Source: Galactobacter sp. (GTDB lineage Bacteria > Actinomycetota > Actinomycetes > Actinomycetales > Micrococcaceae). From it: DNA of 5,927 nt. Positions 1 to 5,842 of the stretch are shown in pieces. The translations under genes were made by a program, and so were the position numbers. The stretch lies in contig NZ_JALAGT010000167.1 in the NCBI RefSeq assembly GCF_022712295.1, forward strand, positions 1-5,927, in the 5' to 3' direction. The notes under the pieces were generated by a model. The model saw nothing but the letters and a program-made list of their open reading frames with translations. It had not been told where the DNA came from and did not search any database. Positions within the stretch are counted from its first letter, which is position 1. Every line of letters starts with the position of its first letter.

Positions 1-246
1 ACAGCCGCATCCAGATGAACGGTGCTTGGTAGACCGGAATCCGGGTCCAGGACTTGTTCTGAGGACTCCATCCATTCGGAGCGGTCCCGGCGGTGCGCGG
101 GCTCATCCGGTGGTGGGGACTGGGTGTCTGGTTGGAGGGGTGGGTCAGGCTCATTCGAGGAAGACATTTCATGAAACTATCAAATCAAGCGATAGAGCGG
201 CCATATTCCGGGGACGCTGGGTTTGTCCTGCGTAGGCTGACGAACC
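1..246. other. Left-edge region without a clear gene
   Basis: No convincing protein was found here. Codons from base 3 to a TAG at 30-32 read SRIQMNGAW and could be the tail of an upstream plus-strand gene, but nine residues cannot be assigned. An 11-base palindrome, CCGGAATCCGG, lies at 34-44. The stretch from about 155 to 210 is clearly richer in A/T than its surroundings and contains a short inverted repeat, CTATC (177-181) and GATAG (191-195), just upstream of the regulator remnant. It could be the old regulatory region of that gene. This role is inference only. Confidence 0.4.
157..173 (+). promoter_or_regulatory. Strong Shine-Dalgarno and ATG with no obvious gene
   Basis: GAGGAAG at 157-163 sits seven bases before an ATG at 171, the best ribosome binding site in the left part of the window. 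The frame it opens begins MKLSNQAIERPYSG and stays open to the TGA at 672-674. It passes through the regulator remnant out of frame at first and then in frame with its C-terminal FCD part. The opening residues are not recognised. It may be the start of a gene lost by deletion, or the start of a fused 167-residue frame. Confidence 0.4.
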
Positions 247-674
247 ATGAACAGCACTTCGCGAGTGACCGTCAGCGGAGCCATTCCCAAGCGGGAGATA
301 TCCCGCTCGGAGAGGGTCCCCGAGTACTTGCGCGGACAGATCGTGGAACGTCGCTGGAGGCGGCCAGGAAGCAAGCTGACTCGGCTCAACGGCAACGGCA
401 TCGGGGCCAAGGACCTGTCGGTTTCCGCCCCGGCCGATTCCATGCTGCAGTGTTCGCTGTGGCAAACAATCGCCTCTACGAGGCCCTCTACGGAGCAGTG
501 ATGGACGTGCTGCTCCGTGCGCAGGCGGAGGGGGAGCTGGTGTTCGGGGCCGGGCCGAGCGAACGCGGTGACGGGCACCGGGAGGTGCTTGCAGCCATCG
601 AGGCGGGCGACGCTGACGAGGCCGGCCTGGCCATGGGGCGTCACATCGACGTGGACCTGGTGGAGAAGAACTGA
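247..674 (+). pseudogene. Remnant of a GntR-family (FadR/FCD-type) transcriptional regulator
   Basis: Two pieces of one family survive in different frames. From the ATG at 247, the first ~43 residues contain RSERVPEYLRGQIVERRW then PGSKL, which matches the start of a GntR winged helix (helix 1 and the G-x-W-x-P-G-S-x-L turn). The recognition helix that should follow is absent. From about base 435, in another frame, RFHAAVFAVANNRLYEAL and later GHREVLAAIEAGDADEA and GRHID match the FCD ligand-binding domain. The three histidines are spaced as FCD metal ligands (44 residues, then 21 residues between), but the usual Asp four residues before the first His is missing. The whole is 428 bases against about 690 for an intact member, so roughly 260 bases are lost and at least one frameshift is needed. 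Such regulators normally bind DNA and respond to small carboxylates or sugar acids; this one cannot do so as it stands. The family call is from memory of motifs. Confidence 0.7.
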
Positions 675-683
675 CCTGAGAGA

Positions 684-1742
684 TCAGTGGCCGCGATGAT
701 CCTGCGGCGCGAGCCGAGGGCCGTAGGACGGGTTCTTGGCCCCCGACGCGGCAATGAGCCGAACCACCCTCTGACGGTGCCCGTGCCACGGAGCAAGCAG
801 TTCCGCCATGCCGGCGTCGTCAGCCCGCCTCCCGGTCAGCGCCTGACCCACCAGGTGGGCCACATGGAAGTCGCCGAAGGACACGTGGTCGGGGGAGCCG
901 TGGGTGCGCTGCAGCGTTTCGGCCGCGGTCCAGACCCCCACTCCGTGAATGCTGCGGATCGCCGCTTCCAAACGGGCCAGGTCGGTCAATGTGGCCGTGC
1001 CAGGGGCAGTCCGGGCCTCCAACCTGGCCCAGGCGGAGGACCGTCGGGCCACATTCACCACAGTGTTTCGGCGGGACGCATCCACTCGCGCGGCATGCCA
1101 ACGCCACGAGGGCACGGCCTGCCATGCCTCACCCGTTGGCGCCACGAACAGCGGACGAGGTGCCCCCTCCACCTCGGGGGCGGGGTCGCCGAACTCCCGC
1201 ACCAGAGCCTTCCACGCACTGTGCGCCTCGAGCCCCGTGACCTTCTGTTCCAGCACCACGGCCACCAACGTGTCCATCAACGATCCCGCGGCCGGTAACC
1301 TCAGCCCCGGGCGGGCTCGTCGGGTCGTCGCCACGAACTCGGGCAGTGTTGCCGCGAACTCCGGGGCGTCGAAGCTGGACCAATCGTCGCCTGCCCCGAC
1401 CCACAGCGGCACCTGGCGCACAGCCTCCTCGGCTCCCGGCCCCCATGCCGAGGCATCCACCGTGTCTCCTCGCGTGGGATCCAGCAGCATCCCGCGGGTG
1501 GTTCCACCGCTGCGCCGATCCCGCGGATCGGTGAGGCGCGCCCCCGCCGCCTCGCGCACGCCCCGCACCCGCACCACGGCGGGACCGGAGGCGAGGCGGA
1601 CGGCCCGCCACATGCCGTCGGGCACCAGCACACACGTGGGGTCCTGCGGGCCGTGCGGTAGTGGGGCCAGGGTGGCGGCGAGATCCACGAGCCCGGTGGG
1701 GGAGAAGCTGGAACGGGCATCCGGGGCGGTCATGCTTTCCAT
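684..1742 (-). CDS. HhH-GPD DNA glycosylase, 3-methyladenine glycosylase II (AlkA) type
   Basis: A 352-residue base-excision repair enzyme, expected to remove alkylated purines (such as 3-methyladenine) from DNA in the cytoplasm. Residues ~154-185 begin the core with LMDTLVAVVLEQKVTG, typical of actinobacterial members. The helix-hairpin-helix lies at ~259-275 (SIHGVGVWTAAE). SFGDFHVAHLVG follows, whose D291 is the expected catalytic Asp. The C-terminus (GHRQRVVRLI, then GPRLAPQD) is also typical. The first ~140 residues are a variable N-terminal domain. There is no AraC/Ada-type methyl-acceptor domain, so this is a stand-alone glycosylase. The start at 1742 (MESMTAPD) is chosen because GGGAG at 1754-1750 is seven bases upstream; the in-frame M at 1733 is too far from it. 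The frame stays open upstream to 2060, but that would overlap cbs. The stop lies nine bases from that of the convergent regulator remnant. Exact substrate range is inferred. Confidence 0.9.
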   Translation of the reverse strand: MESMTAPDARSSFSPTGLVDLAATLAPLPHGPQDPTCVLVPDGMWRAVRLASGPAVVRVRGVREAAGARLTDPRDRRSGGTTRGMLLDPTRGDTVDASAWGPGAEEAVRQVPLWVGAGDDWSSFDAPEFAATLPEFVATTRRARPGLRLPAAGSLMDTLVAVVLEQKVTGLEAHSAWKALVREFGDPAPEVEGAPRPLFVAPTGEAWQAVPSWRWHAARVDASRRNTVVNVARRSSAWARLEARTAPGTATLTDLARLEAAIRSIHGVGVWTAAETLQRTHGSPDHVSFGDFHVAHLVGQALTGRRADDAGMAELLAPWHGHRQRVVRLIAASGAKNPSYGPRLAPQDHRGH

Positions 1743-1749
1743 GCTGCCA

Positions 1750-1769
1750 CTCCCGCACGTGTGAGCGGG
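1750..1769 (-). promoter_or_regulatory. Shine-Dalgarno of the glycosylase, partly inside a small hairpin
   Basis: GGGAG at 1754-1750 (minus strand) is seven bases before the ATG at 1742 and decides the start. Its GGG is also part of an inverted repeat, CCCGC at 1769-1765 and GCGGG at 1756-1752, with an eight-base loop. If the mRNA folds this way the ribosome site would be partly masked. The stem is only five pairs, so regulation is speculative. Confidence 0.45.
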
Positions 1770-1823
1770 GTCAAGGTCATGACGGCATGTTTCCTTCCGC
1801 TCGTCTCTGTTACGGCCTCCGGT

Positions 1824-1837
1824 TACCTTATAGATCA
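1824..1837 (+). promoter_or_regulatory. Putative -10 box giving a leaderless cbs mRNA
   Basis: TACCTT at 1824-1829 fits the actinobacterial TANNNT -10 consensus. The start ATG at 1837 is eight bases past its last base, which is where transcription would begin. No Shine-Dalgarno sequence precedes the ATG (the bases before it read GGTTACCTTATAGATC). Both facts point to a leaderless transcript starting at, or one base before, the A of the ATG. No good -35 hexamer was seen 16-18 bases upstream. Confidence 0.55.
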
Positions 1838-3249
1838 TGCGATACGCGGATTCCGTCCTGGACCTGATCGGGCACACCCCCTTGGTGCGCCTCAACTCCG
1901 TGACGGAGGGGATCGAGGCGACCGTGCTCGCCAAGGTCGAGTTCGTCAATCCCGGCGGATCGGTCAAGGACCGCATCGCGGTGAAGATGATCAAGCGCGC
2001 CGAAGAATCCGGTGAACTGGGCCCCGGCGGCACCATCGTGGAACCCACCTCCGGTAACACCGGCGTCGGGCTGGCTCTGGTGGGTGCGCTGCGTGGCTAC
2101 GACACGGTCTTCGTCACCCCTGACAAGGTCGGCAAGGAGAAGCGCGACGTGCTGGCCGCCTACGGCGCCCGCGTCGTGGTGACGCCGTCGTCGGTTGCCC
2201 CGGATTCGCCTGAGTCCTATTACTCGGTGGCGGACCGCATCGTTTCCGAGACTCCTGGGGCGTACAAGCCGGACCAGTTCTCCAACCCTGGGGCGCCTGA
2301 CTCCCATTACGAGACCACCGGACCGGAGATCTGGGAGGACACCGACGGGCTCGTCACGCACGCCGTCATGGCCGCCGGGACCGGCGGCACCATCACGGGT
2401 ACCGGCCGCTACCTCCACGACATCTCGGCCGGGCGCGCATCCGGTCCCGTTCAGGTGGTGGCCGCCGACCCGGACGGGTCCGTCTATTCCGGCGGCACCG
2501 GGCGTCCTTATTTCACCGAGGGCGTCGGGGAGGACATGTGGCCGCGCAATTATGATCCGTCCGTCCCCGATCGCATCGAGGCCGTCACCGACGCCGAGGC
2601 CTTCGCGATGGCGCAGCGCCTGGCTCGCGAGGAGGGCCTGCTGGTGGGTGGCTCCTCCGGCATGGCCGTCGCGGCAGCGCTGCGCGTGGCCCGCGGCCTC
2701 CCCGCGGACGCCGTGGTCGTGGTGCTGCTGCCGGATTCCGGCCGCGGCTACCTCGGCAAGATCTTCGACCCCGTCTGGATGCGCGCCCATGGCTTCGCGG
2801 GCAAGGAGACGGTGTCCGACGGCGTGACGCCGGTTCCCGGCTCAGGTCACCGTGCTGCCGTGCCCGGCAGCGTCGGCTCCGCGCTGGGCTCCAGGCGCTC
2901 GCCGCGCGTCGGACTGCCGGTGTCCACACCGGTGGGTGTGGCGCTGGAGGCGCTGGCCCAGCTCCGGGTCGAGGCATTGCCGGTGCTCGCCTCGGAGAAC
3001 TGGCCGGCCCGCGAAGGCGAGGTGAGGGGTTCCGTGTCAGCTACAGGGCTGGACGCCGCTCTGGACACCGGGACCATGACGTCGGACAGTCCGGTGGGCG
3101 ATGCGCTCGAATCCTCTCTGCCGACGGTGGGCGTGGACGAGCCGCTGGCCTCGTTGTTCGGGCTCTGGGCGTCCGCTCCTGCCGTCCCCGGACTGTGTGA
3201 CGGCGAACTGATCGACGTCGTGGCCCCCTCCGACCTGACCTTGAGTTGA
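1837..3249 (+). CDS. cbs: Cystathionine beta-synthase
   Basis: A 470-residue cytoplasmic PLP enzyme that condenses L-homocysteine and L-serine to cystathionine, the first step of reverse transsulfuration. Residues 1-~320 are the fold-type II PLP domain. K44 in NPGGSVKDR is the Schiff-base lysine; TSGNTG (71-76) is the substrate/PLP loop; GTGGT (181-185) binds the PLP phosphate; GGSSG (271-275) supplies the serine near the pyridine nitrogen. The PDSGRGYLGKIF stretch (300-310) favours CBS over plain cysteine synthase. Residues ~354-470 form a pair of divergent CBS (Bateman) domains, e.g. VSTPVGVALEALAQLRVEALPVL, possibly an adenosyl-ligand regulatory module. There is no N-terminal haem domain. 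Length is close to the mycobacterial enzyme. The ATG at 1837 is used because residue 2 onward already matches the family N-terminus (YADSVLDLIGHTPLVRL); translation is probably leaderless. metB follows after 79 bases. An O-acetylserine sulfhydrylase activity is the main alternative, but the C-terminal module argues against it. Confidence 0.95.
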   Translation: MRYADSVLDLIGHTPLVRLNSVTEGIEATVLAKVEFVNPGGSVKDRIAVKMIKRAEESGELGPGGTIVEPTSGNTGVGLALVGALRGYDTVFVTPDKVGKEKRDVLAAYGARVVVTPSSVAPDSPESYYSVADRIVSETPGAYKPDQFSNPGAPDSHYETTGPEIWEDTDGLVTHAVMAAGTGGTITGTGRYLHDISAGRASGPVQVVAADPDGSVYSGGTGRPYFTEGVGEDMWPRNYDPSVPDRIEAVTDAEAFAMAQRLAREEGLLVGGSSGMAVAAALRVARGLPADAVVVVLLPDSGRGYLGKIFDPVWMRAHGFAGKETVSDGVTPVPGSGHRAAVPGSVGSALGSRRSPRVGLPVSTPVGVALEALAQLRVEALPVLASENWPAREGEVRGSVSATGLDAALDTGTMTSDSPVGDALESSLPTVGVDEPLASLFGLWASAPAVPGLCDGELIDVVAPSDLTLS

Positions 3250-3328
3250 CCCTCAGCCCACCGAACTCATCCGCGGCATCCCCGCGATACTCCCGCGACC
3301 CCTCAGCAACACCGAAGGACTTGTTTTC
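3250..3328 (+). repeat. cbs-metB spacer with imperfect direct repeats and metB ribosome site
   Basis: CCCTCAGC followed by ACCGAA occurs twice, at 3250-3265 and 3300-3316, with two and three bases between the parts. Between them lie three similar 10-base units built on CCGCG, at about 3271-3300. The second copy's ACCGAA runs into GAAGGA (3314-3319), the metB Shine-Dalgarno site. No hairpin strong enough to end transcription was seen, so cbs and metB can be co-transcribed. Confidence 0.4.
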
Positions 3329-4486
3329 ATGACTGACTCCACCGCAGGCTTCTCCACGCGCGCCATCCACGCCGGACAGCCCTTCGAGGAATCCACCGGC
3401 GCCGTCATTCCGCCGCTGCACCTCTCCACGACGTACCACCCGTACTCCATCGGCGAGCTTCGCGGCGGGTACGACTACTCCCGCGGCACCAACCCCACGC
3501 GTGACTCGTTGCAACAGCAGCTCGCCGCGTTGGAGGGTGGACGCTTCGGGATCTCCTACGCTTCCGGGCTCGGAGCCGAGGACGCGGTGCTGCGCGGGCT
3601 GCTGAAGCCCGGTGATCACGTGGTCATGGGCAACGACGTCTACGGCGGCACGTTCCGCCTCATCTCCAGGATTCACGGGGCGGTGGGCATCGGACACACT
3701 CCCGTCGACCTGACCGACGTGGACGCGGTGCGTGCTGCCGTGGCCGAGACCGGGGCGAAGCTGCTCTGGATCGAGACGCCGTCCAACCCGATGATGCGCA
3801 TCGCCGACGTCGAGGCACTCGTGGCCGTGGCGCACGAGGCCGGCGCCTACGCGCTGGTGGACAACACCTTTGCCTCTCCCTACCTGCAGCAACCCCTGGC
3901 CTTGGGCGCTGACCTCGTGGTGCACTCCACCACCAAGTACCTGGGTGGGCACTCGGACGTGGTGGGCGGGGCCGTCATCACCAATTCGGAGGAGATCGAC
4001 TCCGCGGTTCGGTTCATCCAGTTCGCTGCAGGCAACCAGTCCTCGCCGTTCGACGCTTATCTGACCACGCGCGGGGCCAAGACCTTGGCCGTGCGCATGG
4101 ACCGGCACTGCGACAACGCGGAGGCCGTGGCCTCCTGGCTGTTGGGCCGGTCCGAGGTGTCCCACGTGCTCTACCCGGGGCTGGACGACCACCCGGGCCA
4201 CGACGTCGCCGCCCGTCAGATGCGTCGTTTCGGCGGCATGGTGTCTGTTCGTCTGAAGGGTGGCGAGGCTGCAGCCCGCAAGGTCGCCGAGTCCACGCGC
4301 GTGTTCACCCTGGCCGAGTCCCTGGGTGGCGTCGAGTCGTTGATGAACTACCCCTCCGAGATGACGCATGCGTCCGTGAAGGGAACCGAGCTGGCCGTGC
4401 CGGAGGACCTGCTGCGGCTCTCCGTTGGCCTCGAGGACGCCGAGGACCTGCTGTCCGACCTGGAGCGAGCCTTCGAAGGGTTGTGA
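3329..4486 (+). CDS. metB: Cystathionine gamma-synthase / gamma-lyase (MetB family)
   Basis: A 385-residue cytoplasmic enzyme of the Cys/Met-metabolism PLP family (fold type I), full length for the family. Visible signatures are YDYSRGTNPTR (48-58; Y50 and R52 contact PLP phosphate of the neighbouring subunit), SYASGLGAE (76-84), VYGGTFR (104-110), VDNTF (177-181; D178 pairs with the PLP nitrogen), HSTTKYLGGHSDVVGG (199-214; K203 is the PLP lysine), SLGGVESL (331-338) and LLRLSVGLED (361-370; R363 binds the substrate carboxylate). The start is supported by GAAGGA at 3314-3319, nine bases before the ATG. The family contains both the synthase (activated homoserine plus cysteine to cystathionine) and the lyase (cystathionine to cysteine, 2-oxobutyrate and ammonia), and residues alone do not separate them well. 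The partner cbs upstream makes lyase activity likely; the homologue in Mycobacterium tuberculosis, near its cbs, has been linked to reverse transsulfuration. The gene ends 30 bases before a strong hairpin. Confidence 0.93.
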   Translation: MTDSTAGFSTRAIHAGQPFEESTGAVIPPLHLSTTYHPYSIGELRGGYDYSRGTNPTRDSLQQQLAALEGGRFGISYASGLGAEDAVLRGLLKPGDHVVMGNDVYGGTFRLISRIHGAVGIGHTPVDLTDVDAVRAAVAETGAKLLWIETPSNPMMRIADVEALVAVAHEAGAYALVDNTFASPYLQQPLALGADLVVHSTTKYLGGHSDVVGGAVITNSEEIDSAVRFIQFAAGNQSSPFDAYLTTRGAKTLAVRMDRHCDNAEAVASWLLGRSEVSHVLYPGLDDHPGHDVAARQMRRFGGMVSVRLKGGEAAARKVAESTRVFTLAESLGGVESLMNYPSEMTHASVKGTELAVPEDLLRLSVGLEDAEDLLSDLERAFEGL

Positions 4487-4516
4487 TCTGGACTCCGACA
4501 CGATGTCGGTTGAACA

Positions 4517-4560
4517 GCACGGCGTCGGTGCTCACTGCCCAGTGAGCACCGACGCTGTGC
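4517..4560 (+). terminator. Strong hairpin, probable terminator of the cbs-metB unit
   Basis: A perfect 16-base inverted repeat (4522-4537 with 4540-4555) is extended outward by a G-U pair and four more pairs to 4517/4560, giving a 21-bp stem with a minimal loop of 2-4 bases. It starts 31 bases after the metB stop. No T-run follows (the next bases are ATCGCGACCG), as is common for terminators in high-GC actinobacteria. It may work in both directions, but the gene on its right runs rightward. Confidence 0.75.
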
Positions 4561-4570
4561 ATCGCGACCG

Positions 4571-4606
4571 TTGTCGTACTGGAGCGCCGTGGTTAGCGTG
4601 AGCACA
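4571..4606 (+). promoter_or_regulatory. Promoter of the Trp-rich protein gene, leaderless type
   Basis: TTGTCG at 4571-4576 (four of six matches to TTGACA) and TAGCGT at 4594-4599 (fits TANNNT) are 17 bases apart, the ideal distance. The predicted first base, about seven past the -10 box, is the A of the ATG at 4606. No Shine-Dalgarno sequence is seen before that ATG (TTAGCGTGAGCAC). Together this is a good case for a leaderless transcript starting right after the metB terminator. Confidence 0.65.
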
Positions 4607-5466
4607 TGGCAGAACAGATGAGTCCCAACCACCGGTTGCTGCGGATCATCGAGGAGTACGTCGTCGAGGACGACATGACGCCCTGGTGGACAGAGATCGG
4701 CGAAGTCGACCTGGAAGCTGCCGAGGACGTGGGTTTCATGGAGCCCGATGACCTGCGCAGGATCGGTCTCTCCGAGGAACTGATCCGCGACGGTCAGGAC
4801 TGGAATCGGGAATGGGACGCCTGGGCCATGGCCACGATGGACCTGGAGCACAATGGCCCGACGGCGGCAGGGGAGGCTCTGCATCGTCGAGGCGTCGAAC
4901 TGGCCAAGCGGAGCGTCGAGGAGGTGCCCTCCCTCTGGGTCCTGGACCCGGACCACGACTGGCACGTCGGAGCGGACCAGCTCACCTATCCGGGAGTCCT
5001 AGCCGTGACCTGGGACGCGTGCCTCCTCCTGGGCGTTCCGGCGGACTCCGATGACGATTGGCCTTGGTGGTTCGAGCCCGCAGGCTCTACGCCCGACGGC
5101 GCGTGGCGGGTCCCGCTGCCGCGGGACCTCGGGTGGGGCTCGCATGTAGAGGAAACCACCGCTGCGTATGTGGAAGCCTTCCGCGCGGCTGCGACGTCCG
5201 GTGCGATGGAGGAGGCGTTACGCCTGGCGCGGCAGGCGGTGCAAACCATGGCAGGCACCGTCTGGAAGATCAAGGGCCTCAGGGTCAGGGATTTCACCAA
5301 TCGGGAGTGGCTCCTGTCAGAGTCGATGCCGCGGAATAGTCGCCTGGACCACGAGCTCCAGACAGCGCTGACGCGGCTGATGAAGGAGAGCCCTGCCCCG
5401 CCACGGCCCGAGAAGGGGGAGTGGTTCGCCTATGCACCACTTTCCGGTGAGACGTTGGAGCCCTGA
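4606..5466 (+). CDS. Uncharacterised Trp-rich acidic protein
   Basis: A 286-residue protein that I do not recognise. It has no signal peptide and no membrane segment, so it should be cytoplasmic. It is acidic and unusually rich in tryptophan (16 of 286 residues), with clusters at TPWWTE (25-30), DWNREWDAW (65-73) and DDDWPWWFEP (149-158). The segment GLSEELIRDGQDWNREWD (54-71) resembles a pattern in the N-terminal part of many unnamed actinobacterial proteins (Leu-Ser-x-x-Leu ... Trp-x-x-Glu-Trp/Tyr-Asp); this comes from memory and is not a domain call. Residues ~185-220 and 245-262 look helical; the last ~25 are Pro-rich and probably loose. Codon use agrees with the neighbours and the length is intact, so it looks like a real, maintained gene. 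It has its own promoter, so it is probably not part of the transsulfuration unit. The start at 4606 rests on the leaderless promoter; M5 at 4618 is the alternative. Confidence 0.8.
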   Translation: MAEQMSPNHRLLRIIEEYVVEDDMTPWWTEIGEVDLEAAEDVGFMEPDDLRRIGLSEELIRDGQDWNREWDAWAMATMDLEHNGPTAAGEALHRRGVELAKRSVEEVPSLWVLDPDHDWHVGADQLTYPGVLAVTWDACLLLGVPADSDDDWPWWFEPAGSTPDGAWRVPLPRDLGWGSHVEETTAAYVEAFRAAATSGAMEEALRLARQAVQTMAGTVWKIKGLRVRDFTNREWLLSESMPRNSRLDHELQTALTRLMKESPAPPRPEKGEWFAYAPLSGETLEP

Positions 5467-5593
5467 CGGCGGTGCGCGGTGGTTCGACGGTCACCACTGG
5501 TCACGGTGTTACCGAATGATGCGTCGCTGCGCTACAGTCTTCCTTGTTCATCCAACAGGTCGATGAAGACCTCGGTCGAAAGAAGTCCGTGTC
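5467..5593 (+). promoter_or_regulatory. Promoter region of the secreted-protein gene, with GTCAC-type repeats
   Basis: GGTCAC occurs at 5489-5494 and again at 5499-5504, exactly ten bases (one helical turn) apart, followed by GTTAC at 5508-5512. A likely -10 box, TACAGT, is at 5533-5538, with a weak -35 (TTACCG, 5509-5514) 18 bases upstream that overlaps the last repeat. A ribosome site, GAAAGAAG (5578-5585), is eight bases before the ATG at 5594. Direct GTCAC-like repeats at this spacing recall the sites described for the actinobacterial response regulator MtrA, which controls cell-wall hydrolases and secreted proteins. The match to MtrA is inference from memory. A short stem, GTGGT (5479-5483) with ACCAC (5493-5497), is too weak to call a terminator. 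Confidence 0.45.
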
Positions 5594-5842
5594 ATGCTCT
5601 CAACCCTCAAGCGGCGCACCGCAGCCGTCACTCTTGCGCTAGGCCTCGCGGCCTCCGCTTCCGTCGTTGCTCTGCCTGCTCATGCGGCAGATGTCTCGGA
5701 CACACTGAAGTCCGATGGAACCTCGTCCGGCGGCCCCGCTCCCGCAGCGGTCGGTTTGGCGGATGCCGCGGGCAGGACCCCTGCGGCCAAGACCACTGCG
5801 GCCTCCAAGAGCCTGTCAAGTTTTCTGTGTAAGCCCTCCTGA
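5594..5842 (+). pseudogene. Secreted protein gene cut short by an insertion sequence
   Basis: The frame codes for 82 residues. Residues 1-31 are a clear Sec signal peptide: MLSTLKRR with its positive charges, a hydrophobic core TAAVTLALGLAASASVVAL, and a signal peptidase I site PAHA before ADVSD. The next ~40 residues are rich in Ala, Gly, Pro, Ser and Thr and look like a linker or the start of a mature exported protein. From about codon 73 the sequence is that of an insertion sequence end, so the final ten residues (SLSSFLCKPS) and the TGA at 5840-5842 are supplied by the element. The native gene was presumably much longer, and its remainder would lie beyond the element, outside the window. 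The start is supported by GAAAGAAG eight bases upstream. The lost domain cannot be named; a wall hydrolase is only suggested by the promoter repeats. Confidence 0.75.

Noticed and set aside
670..688. ACTGA / TCAGT inverted repeat between the convergent regulator remnant and the glycosylase
   Set aside because: A five-pair A/T-containing stem with a nine-base loop is too weak to call a terminator.
949..1764. A 271-residue plus-strand frame across the glycosylase gene
   Set aside because: Arg/Ser/Thr/Ala-rich composition without motifs; the minus strand encodes an intact HhH-GPD glycosylase with its SD site.
1743..1836. A SAM or cobalamin riboswitch ahead of cbs
   Set aside because: Only 94 bases are available, none of the conserved riboswitch cores was seen, and the -10 box position leaves no leader.
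1743..2060. An upstream extension of the glycosylase frame giving 458 residues
   Set aside because: It would overlap about 220 bases of cbs in antisense, its sequence is not glycosylase-like, and a good SD site sits before the start at 1742.
1828..2790. A 320-residue minus-strand open frame opposite cbs
   Set aside because: Same shadow effect; its His/Gly/Arg/Val-rich sequence shows no domain and cbs on the other strand is unmistakable.
3041..4501. A 486-residue open frame on the minus strand opposite metB
   Set aside because: It is a shadow of metB: high-GC codon bias leaves the opposite strand open. It has His/Gly/Arg-rich low-complexity composition, no family motifs and no ribosome site, while metB carries every expected motif.
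5479..5832. A 117-residue frame overlapping the secreted-protein stub
   Set aside because: Ser/Arg/Cys-rich shadow with no ribosome site; the overlapping frame has a textbook signal peptide and SD.
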